Notes: generated by a model from the sequence alone, not told the origin. 54,298 bases of DNA from Xanthomonas dyei (GCF_002939865.1 NZ_MDEE01000034.1:1-54298); one strand, 5' to 3'. Shown: positions 43,798-52,895, numbered from the stretch's first letter. Numbers and translations: made by a program.

Positions 43798-43940
43798 AGC
43801 AGCTAGCGAAAGGACTGTGCAGCTGCCAGGCGGGCGCGGCCGTTGCGCAGAACCTGCATGTACCACTCGTACATTCCGGCTCTGAGCGCGCCGTCCGCCC
43901 CCAACTGACGACTGCTCGCTACGTTTTGTTAGCCGCTCTT
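43798..43940. repeat. MITE-like element, copy A
   Basis: About 143 bp. It begins AGCAGCTAGCGAAAGGACT and ends ACGTTTTGTTAGCCGCTCTT. It aligns along its length with copy B (52742-52871): GCCAGGCGGGCGCGG, TCTGAG(C/T)GCGCCGT, CTGA(C/T)GACTGC(T/C)C and the terminal TTAGCCGCTCTT. The right end is identical over 16 bases to the IS end at 127-142. Ends are roughly inverted. No ORF or clear target duplication is seen. An integron attC-like site is the alternative reading. Confidence 0.5.
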
Positions 43941-43941
43941 A

Positions 43942-44162
43942 TCAGTTCGGCGAAAGCTCCCTAAAGGCACGTTCAAACCAATCAATCACCTGCTGGTGAT
44001 GCGCCGGACCCCAGCGGCGAGGAGTTGCTGGGTATGGTGGTCGGTGGGCGTGCGCAGGTCGGTGAGGCGCTGGGCGATGAAGAGTGCGGTCAGCGGTTGG
44101 GCGCAGTCGACTTCGATGCAACGACGCCAGGCGGCGTAGCTATCGGGGAGGTGGGTAGACAT
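43942..44162 (-). pseudogene. Frameshifted small hypothetical gene
   Basis: From ATG at 44160-44162 the minus strand reads MSTHLPDSYAAWRRCIEVDC, then PLTALFIAQRLTDLRTPTDH and so on to LLAA, and then runs into a stop after about 56 codons. In another phase the following bases continue as RWGPAHHQQVIDWFERAFRE and LSPN, ending at the TGA at 43942-43944. The two parts join naturally if a one-base frameshift lies near 44010, in the run giving LLAA/RWGP. The gene would then code for about 73 residues. The stop directly abuts the MITE-like end. Function unknown. A sequencing error cannot be excluded. Confidence 0.55.
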
Positions 44163-44235
44163 CGGGCAGGGTTCCGGGGCGAGGAGATGAACGCCGAGGC
44201 GCAGAATAGTGAGTGACGGACTTGCTTTCGCAGAA

Positions 44236-44258
44236 CTAATGTTACTTTATAACACTTC
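44236..44258 (+). promoter_or_regulatory. Putative Zur box upstream of the amidase-folE2 operon
   Basis: The core TGTTACTTTATAACA (44240-44254) sits inside a longer dyad that agrees with the gammaproteobacterial Zur consensus GAAATGTTATANTATAACATTTC at 18 of 23 positions. The first gene starts 134 bp downstream. Both downstream enzymes belong to families known as zinc-limitation responders. Bases 44163-44392 otherwise hold no gene that I recognise. Confidence 0.65.
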
Positions 44259-44392
44259 ATCTTCTCCGGGCAGTCATTTCCTTCCATGTCGTTCTCTCTG
44301 CTGCCGTCCGTGCGCGGTCTGGAATCGCGTCCCATCACGTGGTTCCGCCTTCCGTGGCGTACCGAACGCCTGGTTGAGCGAGGGCGTGCGCG

Positions 44393-45544
44393 ATGAAGCG
44401 GCGGCAATTGCTGCAGGGTGTTGGCGCTGGGTTGGTGCTCTCGCCGTGTCTGGGAAATGCGCAGGCGCTTCCAGCCCTGCAGGGATGCAGCGTGCAGCAG
44501 CAAGGCGATGTGCTGCGCCTGCGGCTGGAGTTGAGTGCGCAGGCCGTCTACAACAGTTTCGGGTTGTCCGATCCTGAGCGACTGGTGATTGATTTGTCGG
44601 GCGTTTCGAGCCAGTCGCCGCGCATTGCGCCTCTGCCCCCTGGCACGGCGGTCATCGCCATCCGCAGCGGGCCACACGCCGATGGGATGCGTGTGGTGCT
44701 CGATCTGGCCCAGCCGGTCGCAGTCACTAAGCACTGGGACGGCAATGTTTTGTTACTGGATCTGGCTGCCGCATCCAGCGCGGTGCCGCTGTCGACAGTC
44801 GTGGCTGAAGATGCGCCGATCATTGCGACGCGCTCGCGCCTGCATCCGTACGTGATCGCCATCGATGCCGGCCACGGCGGCAAGGACCCCGGTGCGGTCA
44901 GTGCCGATGCGCGTTACGAAAAGTATGTCGCCATGGCGGTGGCCGGGCGGTTGCATCAGCGGCTCGCCGCCGACACGCGCTATCGACCGACCATGATCCG
45001 CAGCGACGACCGTTTCGTACCGCTGCACGAACGGGTGTTGATCGCCCATCGCCACAACGCCGATCTGTTCGTGTCCATCCATGCCGACGCCGCGCCCAAC
45101 ACGCAGGCCAGCGGCGCGTCGGTGTTTGCCTTGTCTGAAAATGGTGCCAGCTCGGCGTTGGCGCGGTGGATTGCCGACAGCGAGAACGCCGCAGACGAGA
45201 TGGGCGACAACGCACGCCGGCTGCGCGTGCCGACCAATCCAGTGCTGTCGCAGGTACTGGCCGATCTGTCGCTGAGCGGAACCATCGCCAGCAGCGTTGC
45301 GTTCGGTCATTTGATGCTGGAGCGCTTGCAGCACGTGACCCGGCTGCATCAGCCTCAGGTGGGGCAGGCCGGTTTTGCGGTGCTGAAGTCGCCCGACATT
45401 CCCTCGCTGCTGGTGGAAACTGGCTTCATGAGCAACCGCGACGATTGCGATCGCTTATGCGGCGATGCGCATCAGGACGAGCTCGCGCAGACCCTGCATG
45501 CGGGCATCGACGACTACTTCCAGGCATTTCCTGGCCGCGCCTGA
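44393..45544 (+). CDS. N-acetylmuramoyl-L-alanine amidase, AmiC type
   Basis: A 383-residue zinc amidase that cuts the stem peptide from peptidoglycan in the periplasm. Tat-like signal MKRRQLLQGVGAGLVL, then an AMIN domain (about 30-135), then the amidase_3 domain from 153: His161 (DAGHGGKDPGA), Glu176 (YEKYVAMA), the His of VSIHADAAP and the Glu of LLVETGFMSN. The AMIN domain normally targets the septum. A paralogue probably exists elsewhere. Location behind a Zur box and before folE2 suggests a copy used in zinc limitation. No clear ribosome-binding site precedes the ATG at 44393. Confidence 0.9.
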   Translation: MKRRQLLQGVGAGLVLSPCLGNAQALPALQGCSVQQQGDVLRLRLELSAQAVYNSFGLSDPERLVIDLSGVSSQSPRIAPLPPGTAVIAIRSGPHADGMRVVLDLAQPVAVTKHWDGNVLLLDLAAASSAVPLSTVVAEDAPIIATRSRLHPYVIAIDAGHGGKDPGAVSADARYEKYVAMAVAGRLHQRLAADTRYRPTMIRSDDRFVPLHERVLIAHRHNADLFVSIHADAAPNTQASGASVFALSENGASSALARWIADSENAADEMGDNARRLRVPTNPVLSQVLADLSLSGTIASSVAFGHLMLERLQHVTRLHQPQVGQAGFAVLKSPDIPSLLVETGFMSNRDDCDRLCGDAHQDELAQTLHAGIDDYFQAFPGRA

Positions 45545-45580
45545 TGCGCGGCTGTCATCTTCATCATCAACGAGTGCCCG

Positions 45581-46504
45581 ATGTCCGCCACGCTTCCCGA
45601 TGTTGCCGTTACCGAACCGCCCGCGTTGAGCGCACCGCTGCGCTGGGTGGGCATGCACGATATTGCCATCCCCGTACGCCTGGATGAGGCCGAGCCCAGC
45701 GGTACCGTCGCGGCCCGCGCCAGCGTACAGGTCGATCTGCCGCGCCCCGAGATCAAGGGCATCCATATGTCGCGGCTGTACCGCTTGCTAGACCGGTATC
45801 TGGAGCAGCCGGTCTCGCCGGCGATGCTGTCGCAGTTGCTGCAAGCCTTGATCGACAGCCATGCCGACTGCGGCAGCCGCGCGGCGCGGGTGACGCTGTC
45901 GTTCGAAGTGATGCTGCGTACGCCGGCCTTGCTCAGCGAAGGTCTGGCAGGGTGGCGCGCATACCCGGTGCGCATCGATGCGCAGTGCAGGGCGGGGCGC
46001 AGCCAGGTCCAACTGCAGATCGACGTGCTGTATGCCTCGACCTGCCCGTGTTCGGCGGCATTGTCGCGGCAGTTGTTGAGCGAGGCATTTGTGCAGCAGC
46101 ACGCCGGCCGCGCTGCGGTGCCGTTGGACGACATTGCGCAGTGGCTGCAGGTGCACGGTTCGTACGCCACACCGCACAGTCAGCGCAGCCTGGCACGGGT
46201 GCGTGTGGATCTGTTGGCCTGCCTGCAGCGGCTGGATATCCGTGCATTGATCGGCGTCTGCGAACAGGCATTGGCGACGCCCGTGCAGGCGGCGGTGCGG
46301 CGTATCGACGAGCAGGCCTTCGCACGTTTGAACGGCGCCAACCTGATGTATGTGGAAGATGCCGCGCGGCGTTTGCGCATGGCGTTGGCCGAGCGCTACA
46401 CGTCCTTCGACGTGGCGGTGCGCCACCTGGAAAGTCTGCATGCCCATGACGCCGTTGCCGAAACCGGCAGCGATGGAGATCGCATCCACCCGTTTGCCAG
46501 TTGA
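45581..46504 (+). CDS. folE2: GTP cyclohydrolase FolE2 (type IB)
   Basis: A 307-residue GTP cyclohydrolase making dihydroneopterin triphosphate for folate. FolE2 signature STCPCSAALSR with Cys155 as active-site metal ligand, and HMSRLYRLLDRY and EIKGIHM near residue 60 are typical. Unlike zinc-dependent FolE, this form works with other metals such as Mn and is commonly under Zur control, which fits the upstream box. It starts 36 bp after the amidase stop, so the two are probably cotranscribed. Folate gene folK lies nearby (48442) but is separated by a tRNA. Confidence 0.94.
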   Translation: MSATLPDVAVTEPPALSAPLRWVGMHDIAIPVRLDEAEPSGTVAARASVQVDLPRPEIKGIHMSRLYRLLDRYLEQPVSPAMLSQLLQALIDSHADCGSRAARVTLSFEVMLRTPALLSEGLAGWRAYPVRIDAQCRAGRSQVQLQIDVLYASTCPCSAALSRQLLSEAFVQQHAGRAAVPLDDIAQWLQVHGSYATPHSQRSLARVRVDLLACLQRLDIRALIGVCEQALATPVQAAVRRIDEQAFARLNGANLMYVEDAARRLRMALAERYTSFDVAVRHLESLHAHDAVAETGSDGDRIHPFAS

Positions 46505-46513
46505 GGAGAGGCC

Positions 46514-46660
46514 ATGCACTGCAAATATCCAAGGCGTGTCGCGCGGATGGCGCGCAAGTACGGCATGTCGGCTGTTGCGATGGGGCAGGGGCGATACAAC
46601 ATGCGCTGCGCGCCAGGGATCGATCTGTCTGTGCTGCTGGCACTCATCGTGTTGCTGTGA
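46514..46660 (+). CDS. Possible 48-residue protein downstream of folE2
   Basis: A short frame starting at ATG 46514, preceded by GAGGAGAG 4 bp upstream and 9 bp after the folE2 stop. The product has a basic N-terminal half (MHCKYPRRVARMARKYGMSA) and a hydrophobic tail (DLSVLLALIVLL), like a small tail-anchored protein. The strong ribosome-binding site and operon position are the only evidence. No homologue is recognised. The remaining 46661-46898 bases show nothing. Confidence 0.4.
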   Translation: MHCKYPRRVARMARKYGMSAVAMGQGRYNMRCAPGIDLSVLLALIVLL

Positions 46661-46898
46661 TCGACAAGGCTGCGGATTACGCCGCGCACGCGGGGCAGTG
46701 CGGCAGATCGCTCGGCAGGGTGCGATCTGGATTGCATCCAGGTCGGTCAATGGTGTGGCACTCAACCGGACTCGGCCAGGTGGCTCGATTGGCCGGAAAG
46801 TGCTGTGACGGGAGGCTGCCGAACGTCACCGCCTGTGCGGTCTCGCTGCCCGCCGCTGCAGCGGCACTGCCCCTTAAAAATACCTGCGCCACAATGCA

Positions 46899-46922
46899 AA
46901 AACCCCGCGATGCGGGGCTTTG
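46899..46922 (-). terminator. Terminator downstream of tRNA-Glu
   Basis: Read on the minus strand: GCCCCGC-ATC-GCGGGGTTTTTGC, a GC stem followed by five T. It lies 25 bp past the tRNA 3' end. Confidence 0.8.
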
Positions 46923-46946
46923 GCGTGGTCTGCAGCAGGACGAACG

Positions 46947-47021
46947 TGGTGCTCCCTAGGGGACTCGAACCCCTGTTTTAGCCTTGAGAGGGCCACGTCC
47001 TAACCATTAGACGAAGGGAGC
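46947..47021 (-). tRNA. tRNA-Glu (anticodon CTC)
   Basis: 75 nt on the minus strand including encoded CCA. Acceptor GCTCCCT pairs with AGGGAGC, D-arm TAATGGTTAGGA, anticodon loop CCTCTCA read with anticodon CTC in the loop CTCTCAA, and T-arm GGGGTTCGAGTCCCC. Decodes GAG. Confidence 0.92.
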
Positions 47022-47049
47022 GTTTTTGTCGCGTCTTGTGCAGCGCGCT

Positions 47050-47078
47050 AGTATAGTGAGGTAATAGCCGTTGGGCAA
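47050..47078 (-). promoter_or_regulatory. tRNA-Glu promoter overlapping the pcnB start
   Basis: On the minus strand TTGCCC, 17 bp, TATACT, ending 28 bp before the tRNA 5' end. The -35 box (47073-47078) lies over the first codons of pcnB and the -10 box close to its ribosome-binding site, so the two genes share this DNA in opposite directions. Confidence 0.65.
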
Positions 47079-48438
47079 TCCTGCAACACAAGACGGAAGC
47101 GCCATCATCGAACCCTCAGTTACATCCCCGTTCACGCTGCGCGTCATCCCACGCGATCAGCACACCATCTCGCGCAAGGACATCAGCCCCAACGCGCTAC
47201 GCGTGCTGTATCGCCTGCGCGAGTCCGGCTTCGGTGCCTATCTGGTCGGCGGTGCAGTCCGTGACCTGCTGGTCGGCGGACACCCCAAAGACTTCGACGT
47301 CGCCACCAGCGCCACGCCGGAAGAAGTCAAGGCGCTGTTCCGCAATTGCCGGTTGATCGGCCGCCGCTTTCGTCTGGCGCATGTGGTGTTCGGCCGCGAG
47401 ATCATCGAAGTGGCCACGTTCCGCGCCAACATCGACGATGGCAGCGGCGACCGCGAGCTGGATAACGGCCGCCTGGTGCGCGACAACGTCTACGGCAGCA
47501 TCGAAGACGATGCGATCCGCCGCGACTTCACCTGCAACGCCCTGTACTACGCGATCGAAGATTTTTCGGTGCGCGATTACTGCGGTGGCTTCGAAGACGT
47601 GCAAGCGCGGCTGATGAAGTTGATCGGCGACCCGGAGTTGCGTTACCAGGAAGATCCGGTGCGCATGCTGCGTGCGGTGCGCCTGGCGGCCAAGCTGAAC
47701 TTCGAGATCGAAGCCGGCAGTGCCGAGCCGATCCCGCGCCTGGCCGGGCTGTTGTCCGAAGCCGCGCCGGCACGGTTGTTCGAAGAGATTCTCAAGCTGT
47801 TCCTGTCCGGGCACGGCGTGGCAAGTTTCGAAGGCCTGGAGCGTTACGGCCTGCTCGGTGCGTTGTTCCCCGAGAGTGCAGCGGCGCTCAAATCCAACCG
47901 TAGCGGCGCGTTGCGCGCGATGGTGCTGGAAGGCTTGCGCAATACCGATGCGCGCGTGGCCAACGACGAGCCGGTGTCGCCGGCCTTCCTGTTCGCGTTG
48001 CTGCTGTGGCCGGCGTTCTGCCGCACCTTGATGGCACTGCAGGCGCAGGGCGTGCAGCCGGAAGATGCGCAGCGGCGCGCTGCCGACCGTGTCACCTTGC
48101 ACCAGCTTGAGCGGGTGGCGTTGCCGCGTCGTTTCTCGCTGCCGATGCAGGAAATCTGGTTGCTGCAGACGCGCTTCTCGTCGCGTCAACGCAAGCGCGT
48201 GTTCCGTACCTTGTCGCATCCGCGCTTCCGCGCGGCGTTCGATTTTCTGGTGTTGCGTCAGTTCGCATCGGCCGATCATGCGGCCGATGTGGAGTTCTGG
48301 CGCGAGGCGCAAAAGTCGTCGGGCCAGGAGCTGGTCGATGCGATCGAATCGGCGCAGGCCGATCACGATGGCGACGAGGGTGCGCCGCGCAAACGTCGCC
48401 GTCGTCGTCGTCGCACCGGCGCTGCGGCAGGCGAGTAG
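47071..48438 (+). CDS. pcnB: Poly(A) polymerase I
   Basis: A 455-residue nucleotidyltransferase adding 3' poly(A) tails to RNA, marking it for decay. Catalytic core GGAVRDLLVGGHPKDFDVAT with the DxD acids, then RLIGRRFRLAHV and the RRDFTCNALYY block, RYQEDPVRMLRAVRLAAKL of the neck, and a C-terminal KRRRRRRR tail. No ATG lies before the conserved region. TTG at 47071 has GAGGT 8 bp upstream and is used; an ATC further on (47104 region) behind GGAAG is an alternative. E. coli pcnB also starts with a rare codon (AUU). Linked to folK with 3 bp between them. Confidence 0.93.
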   Translation: MGNPATQDGSAIIEPSVTSPFTLRVIPRDQHTISRKDISPNALRVLYRLRESGFGAYLVGGAVRDLLVGGHPKDFDVATSATPEEVKALFRNCRLIGRRFRLAHVVFGREIIEVATFRANIDDGSGDRELDNGRLVRDNVYGSIEDDAIRRDFTCNALYYAIEDFSVRDYCGGFEDVQARLMKLIGDPELRYQEDPVRMLRAVRLAAKLNFEIEAGSAEPIPRLAGLLSEAAPARLFEEILKLFLSGHGVASFEGLERYGLLGALFPESAAALKSNRSGALRAMVLEGLRNTDARVANDEPVSPAFLFALLLWPAFCRTLMALQAQGVQPEDAQRRAADRVTLHQLERVALPRRFSLPMQEIWLLQTRFSSRQRKRVFRTLSHPRFRAAFDFLVLRQFASADHAADVEFWREAQKSSGQELVDAIESAQADHDGDEGAPRKRRRRRRRTGAAAGE

Positions 48439-48441
48439 GGC

Positions 48442-48927
48442 ATGCACACCGCCTTTGTCGGCCTGGGTGCCAACCTGGGCCCGGCCGAGGCCAGCGTGCG
48501 CGCGGCCATCGCTGCGCTTGGCGCGCTGCCGCAATCCACGCTGATTGCCGCTTCGCGCCTGTACCGCACGCCGGCCTGGGGCCGCGAAGACCAGCCCGAC
48601 TTCCTCAATGCCGTGGCGCAGCTGCGCACCGCGCTGGCGCCGCTGCCGCTGCTGGAGGGCTTGCTCGGCATCGAGCAGTCGTTCGGACGTGAGCGCCGGG
48701 CCGGCGAGCGCTGGGGTCCGCGCACGCTCGATCTGGACCTGCTGCTGTACGCCGACCAGGTGATCGACCTGCCGCAGCTACAGGTGCCGCACCCGCATCT
48801 GCACGCGCGCGGCTTCGCGCTGCTGCCGCTGGCCGAGCTGGCGCCGGAGGCGATCATTCCAGGTCATGGAACAGTGCGGCACGCATTGCAGGCCATCGAT
48901 GTCTGCGGGCTGGAGCCGATTGGGTAG
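48442..48927 (+). CDS. folK: 2-amino-4-hydroxy-6-hydroxymethyldihydropteridine pyrophosphokinase
   Basis: A 161-residue HPPK that activates the pterin for folate synthesis. Family blocks: [17 protein letters not shown] at the start, [17 protein letters not shown], and the signature [16 protein letters not shown] with the metal-binding aspartates, then [20 protein letters not shown]. The pcnB-folK-panB-panC-panD order is common in gammaproteobacteria. Confidence 0.95.
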   Translation: MHTAFVGLGANLGPAEASVRAAIAALGALPQSTLIAASRLYRTPAWGREDQPDFLNAVAQLRTALAPLPLLEGLLGIEQSFGRERRAGERWGPRTLDLDLLLYADQVIDLPQLQVPHPHLHARGFALLPLAELAPEAIIPGHGTVRHALQAIDVCGLEPIG

Positions 48928-48962
48928 ATAATGAGCGGCTTATCACCCCACGTAATGACTTC

Positions 48963-49778
48963 ATGAGCAGCCACGCCGACAGCAAGCCCTGGACCGTGCC
49001 CGCCCTGGCCGAGGCCAAGCGGGCGGGTCGAAAACTGGTCATGTTGACCGCCTACGACGCCGGGTTTGCGCGCAGCTTCGACGCCAACGGCGTGGACCTG
49101 ATCCTGGTCGGCGACTCGCTCGGCATGGTGGTGCAGGGGCACGATTCCACCTTGCCGGTGACCACCGCCGATATGGTCTACCACACCGCCGCGGTCGCAC
49201 GCGTGCTGGAGCGGGCCTTGCTGGTGACCGATCTGTCTTTCCAGGCCGATGCCACGCCCGAGCGCGCGCTCGATGCCGCCACCTTGCTGCTGCAGGCCGG
49301 TGCGGAGATGGTCAAGATCGAAGGCGCCGGGCACAAACTCGATGTCATCCGTTATCTGGTTGAGCGCGAGATCCCGGTGTGTTCGCACCTGGGGCTCACC
49401 CCGCAATCGGTGCTGCGGTTTGGCGGCTACAAAGTGCAGGGCCGCGGCGAAGCCGGCGAGCAATTGCGCCGCGATGCGCAGGCGGTGGTCGACGCAGGAG
49501 CCAGCCTGGTGGTGCTGGAATGCGTGCCCACGCCGATTGCCGCGCAGATCAGCGCCGACCTCAGCGTGCCCACCATCGGCATCGGTGCCGGCCCGGGCTG
49601 CGATGGCCAGGTGCTGGTGATGCACGACATGCTGGGCCTGGACAGCGGCCATCGCCGGCCGAAGTTCGTCAAGGATTTCCTGGCCGAAGGCGGTTCGGTG
49701 GCCGGCGCGGTGCGTGCCTATGCGCAGGCCGTGCGCGATGGCAGCTTCCCCGATGCAGAGCACGCGTACGCCGCATGA
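48963..49778 (+). CDS. panB: 3-methyl-2-oxobutanoate hydroxymethyltransferase
   Basis: A 271-residue enzyme transferring a one-carbon unit from methylene-THF to ketoisovalerate to give ketopantoate, the first pantothenate step. Motifs: [37 protein letters not shown] with metal ligands, [11 protein letters not shown], and [21 protein letters not shown]. It follows folK by 35 bp and overlaps panC by ATGA. Confidence 0.96.
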   Translation: MSSHADSKPWTVPALAEAKRAGRKLVMLTAYDAGFARSFDANGVDLILVGDSLGMVVQGHDSTLPVTTADMVYHTAAVARVLERALLVTDLSFQADATPERALDAATLLLQAGAEMVKIEGAGHKLDVIRYLVEREIPVCSHLGLTPQSVLRFGGYKVQGRGEAGEQLRRDAQAVVDAGASLVVLECVPTPIAAQISADLSVPTIGIGAGPGCDGQVLVMHDMLGLDSGHRRPKFVKDFLAEGGSVAGAVRAYAQAVRDGSFPDAEHAYAA

Positions 49779-50617
49779 TCCAGACCATTACCGATCTTTC
49801 CACCTTGCGCGCTCTGGTCACCGGCTGGAAGCGCGAAGGCCTGCGCGTGGCGCTGGTGCCGACCATGGGCAACCTGCACGCCGGGCATTATTCGCTGGTG
49901 ATGCTGGCGCGCCAGTATGCCGACCGCGTGGTGTCGAGCGTGTTCGTCAACCCGACCCAGTTCGGTCCGAATGAAGATTTCGCCCGTTACCCGCGCACGC
50001 CCGAAGCCGACCTGCGTGGGTTGGAAGACGCCGGTTGCGATGCGCTGTGGCTGCCGGACGTGGACACGATGTATCCGCTCGGCACCGCGTTGGCCACGCC
50101 GGTCCACGCGCCCGGCGTCAGCGATGTGCTGGAAGGCGTGTGCCGGCCGGGGCATTTCGATGGCGTCTGCACGGTGGTGGCGCGGCTGTTCAACCAGGTG
50201 CAGCCGGACGTGGCCGCATTCGGCAAGAAGGATTACCAGCAGCTGGCGGTGATCCGGCAGATGGCGGCCGACCTCGCATTTCCGATCGAGATCCTGGGCG
50301 GCAGCATCGTGCGCGAAGCCGACGGCCTGGCGATGAGTTCGCGTAACCAGTATCTGTCGGCCGAGGATCGGCCCGTGTCGGCGCAGATCCGCAAGGTGCT
50401 GCTGCAGATGCGCGACAGTTATGCCGCCGGTACGCCGCGTGCGCAGGTCGAAGAACGCGCCACCCAGGCGCTGGAGCAGGCCGGTTTCCGGGTCGATTAC
50501 GCGGTGGTACGCCTGCCCGATCTGAACGAACCGGGCGACAGCAATGCCGGAGCGCGGGTCGCCTTGATCGCTGCACGCCTGGGCACGACGCGGCTGATCG
50601 ACAACCTGGAATTCTGA
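49775..50617 (+). CDS. panC: Pantothenate synthetase
   Basis: A 280-residue ATP-dependent ligase of pantoate and beta-alanine. HIGH-like motif [18 protein letters not shown] (residues about 25-42), [27 protein letters not shown], and the KMSKS-like MSSRNQYLS. The start overlaps the panB stop; upstream frame extension lies inside panB and is not coding. Confidence 0.96.
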   Translation: MIQTITDLSTLRALVTGWKREGLRVALVPTMGNLHAGHYSLVMLARQYADRVVSSVFVNPTQFGPNEDFARYPRTPEADLRGLEDAGCDALWLPDVDTMYPLGTALATPVHAPGVSDVLEGVCRPGHFDGVCTVVARLFNQVQPDVAAFGKKDYQQLAVIRQMAADLAFPIEILGGSIVREADGLAMSSRNQYLSAEDRPVSAQIRKVLLQMRDSYAAGTPRAQVEERATQALEQAGFRVDYAVVRLPDLNEPGDSNAGARVALIAARLGTTRLIDNLEF

Positions 50618-50793
50618 CGCCGCGCAGGCCGCCGCGTGCGCCCGCGCTGAGCGATGGGCATGGGCGCGTCCGGCCCGCCAGAGGGCGTGCTTCACCGCCG
50701 CCTGAAGCCCTCACCAGCGGCCGCGCGGCACCCGGGTGAGCGCGGGCGCTTTCCGCTAAAATATCCGCTTTCCTTTCGTTGTTGCCTGCGTCC

Positions 50794-51174
50794 ATGCACC
50801 TGTCCCTGCTCAAAACCAAGATCCACCGCGCCACCGTCACCCATTCCGAGCTCAATTACGAAGGCTCGATCGCTATCGACGGGCTGCTGCTGGATGCGAC
50901 CGGCATCCGCGAGTTCGAACAGGTGCATATCTGGGACGTCACCAACGGTGCGCGCTTCAGCACCTATGCCATCCGTGCCGAAGAAGGCAGCGGCATCCTG
51001 TCGCTCAACGGCGGTGCCGCACGTCACGTGCAGGTGGGCGACCTGATCATTGTTGCTGCATTCGCCAGCATGAGCGAAGCCGAAGCGGAAACCTTCAAGC
51101 CCACTCTGGTATATGTTGACGGAGCCAACAAGATTACCCATACCAACCACAGCATCCCCACGCAGGCCGCATGA
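50794..51174 (+). CDS. panD: Aspartate 1-decarboxylase precursor
   Basis: A 126-residue pyruvoyl enzyme making beta-alanine from aspartate. It self-cleaves between Gly24 and Ser25 (NYEGSIAID), and Ser25 becomes the pyruvoyl group. Other conserved parts: [14 protein letters not shown] and [21 protein letters not shown]. The 176-bp gap after panC contains a TAAAAT -10-like element (around 50755-50760), so panD probably has its own promoter. It overlaps pgi by ATGA. Confidence 0.96.
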   Translation: MHLSLLKTKIHRATVTHSELNYEGSIAIDGLLLDATGIREFEQVHIWDVTNGARFSTYAIRAEEGSGILSLNGGAARHVQVGDLIIVAAFASMSEAEAETFKPTLVYVDGANKITHTNHSIPTQAA

Positions 51175-52685
51175 CACAGACCAACGGATTCGACGCGCTT
51201 CACGCCCACGCTCAGCGCCTGCGCGGCGCTGCCATTCCCGCATTGCTTGCCGCCGAGCCGGAACGGCCGACGCAGTACGCCAGGCAAGTCGGTCCGTTGT
51301 ACTTCAATTTCGCGCGCCAGAAGTACGACCGCGCCTCGCTCGATGCACTGTTTGCCATCGCGCGTGAGCGCGATCTGGCCGGTGCCTTCCAGCGCCTGTT
51401 TCGTGGCGAGCAGGTCAATGTCACCGAACAGCGCGCTGCATTGCATACCGCGTTGCGTGGCGATCTGACCGACGCGCCGGTGGCCTCCGAGGCCTATGCC
51501 ACCGCTGCGGAAGTGCGCCAGCGCATGGGTGCGTTGATCGAGCAACTCGAAGCCACCAACGTCACCGATATCGTCAGTGTCGGCATCGGTGGGTCGGACC
51601 TGGGCCCGCGTCTGGTGGCCGATGCATTGCGTCCGGTGACAGGTGTGCGCTTCCGCGTGCATTTCGTCTCCAACGTCGATGGCGCCGCCATGCAGCGCAC
51701 GCTGGCCACGCTGGACCCGGCACGCACCGCCGGCATCCTGATTTCCAAGACCTTCGGCACTCAGGAAACGCTGCTCAACGGCGGCATCCTGCATGCCTGG
51801 TTGGGCGGCAGCGAGCGCCTGTTTGCAGTGAGCGCCAACCCCGAGCGCGCGGCCAAGGCCTTCGACATCGCACCCAGCCGCGTGTTGCCGATGTGGGATT
51901 GGGTTGGCGGGCGCTATTCGTTGTGGTCGGCGGTCGGTTTCCCGATAGCGCTGGCGATTGGCTTCGCGCGTTTCGAGCAGCTGCTTGAAGGTGCCGCGCA
52001 GTTCGATGCGCATGCGCTCAACACGCCGCTGGAAGAAAACGTCGCGGTACTGCATGGCCTGACCGCGGTGTGGAACCGCAACCTGCTCGGCAGCGCCACG
52101 CATGCGGTGATGACTTACGACCAGCGTTTGGCCTTGCTGCCGGCGTATCTGCAGCAGTTGGTGATGGAGAGCCTGGGCAAGCGGGTCAAGCTCGATGGCT
52201 CTGCGGTCGACAGCGACACCGTGGCGGTGTGGTGGGGCGGCGCGGGCACCGATGTGCAGCACAGCTTTTTCCAGGCGCTGCACCAGGGCACCAGTGTGGT
52301 GCCGGCCGATTTCATCGGCACCGTGCACAACGACGATCCATACGCGGAAAACCACGTGGCGCTGATGGCCAATGTGCTGGCGCAGACCGAAGCGCTTGCC
52401 AATGGTCAGGACAGCAGCGACCCGCACCGCAGCTATCCCGGTGGTCGCCCGAGCACGGTGATCCTGCTCGATGCACTGACTCCACAGGCGCTGGGCGCAT
52501 TGATCTCGATGTACGAGCACAGCGTCTACGTGCAATCGGTGATGTGGGGCATCAACGCGTTCGACCAGTTCGGTGTGGAGCTGGGCAAGCAGCTGGCCAG
52601 CCAGCTGTTGCCGGCACTGAAGGGCGAGTCGGCCGACGTCGCCGACCCGGTGACGCGCGAGCTGCTGAGTAAGTTGCGCGGCTGA
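51171..52685 (+). CDS. pgi: Glucose-6-phosphate isomerase
   Basis: A 504-residue isomerase interconverting glucose 6-phosphate and fructose 6-phosphate. Substrate-binding [54 protein letters not shown], catalytic Glu in [12 protein letters not shown], and His in [11 protein letters not shown]. Translationally coupled to panD. A terminator hairpin follows. Confidence 0.96.
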   Translation: MTQTNGFDALHAHAQRLRGAAIPALLAAEPERPTQYARQVGPLYFNFARQKYDRASLDALFAIARERDLAGAFQRLFRGEQVNVTEQRAALHTALRGDLTDAPVASEAYATAAEVRQRMGALIEQLEATNVTDIVSVGIGGSDLGPRLVADALRPVTGVRFRVHFVSNVDGAAMQRTLATLDPARTAGILISKTFGTQETLLNGGILHAWLGGSERLFAVSANPERAAKAFDIAPSRVLPMWDWVGGRYSLWSAVGFPIALAIGFARFEQLLEGAAQFDAHALNTPLEENVAVLHGLTAVWNRNLLGSATHAVMTYDQRLALLPAYLQQLVMESLGKRVKLDGSAVDSDTVAVWWGGAGTDVQHSFFQALHQGTSVVPADFIGTVHNDDPYAENHVALMANVLAQTEALANGQDSSDPHRSYPGGRPSTVILLDALTPQALGALISMYEHSVYVQSVMWGINAFDQFGVELGKQLASQLLPALKGESADVADPVTRELLSKLRG

Positions 52686-52712
52686 GCCGCCGCACAGCTG
52701 TAGCGTCAAGCG

Positions 52713-52738
52713 ACGAGGCCTGCGGGCCTCGTTTTAAT
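52713..52738 (+). terminator. Rho-independent terminator after pgi
   Basis: ACGAGGCC, loop TGCG, GGCCTCGT followed by TTTAATTT. It ends the pan-pgi operon. Confidence 0.85.
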
Positions 52739-52741
52739 TTA

Positions 52742-52871
52742 GGCAGCTAACAAGACGACTGGGTTCGCCGCCAGGCGGGCGCGGGCGGTGCTGGGTACTC
52801 GTCGGTCTTAGTTCTGAGTGCGCCGTTTGCACCCACCTGATGACTGCCCACTACGGTTTTTAGCCGCTCTT
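52742..52871. repeat. MITE-like element, copy B
   Basis: About 130 bp starting GGCAGCTAACAAGACGACT and ending CTACGGTTTTTAGCCGCTCTT. Left and right ends are imperfect inverted repeats (GCTAAxAA...TGGG, 12 of 19 aligned positions). It aligns with copy A at 43798-43940 and its ends resemble the IS end at 127-142. It lies directly between the pgi terminator and the toxin-antitoxin operator. Confidence 0.5.
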
Positions 52872-52895
52872 GTGTCGGGTTGGGCGTGGAATAGT

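Noticed and set aside
43798..52871. Integron attC sites
   Set aside because: The ends do not fit RYYYAAC/GTTRRRY well and no integrase or cassette array is seen. Similarity to the IS end favours a MITE-like reading, though attC is not fully excluded.
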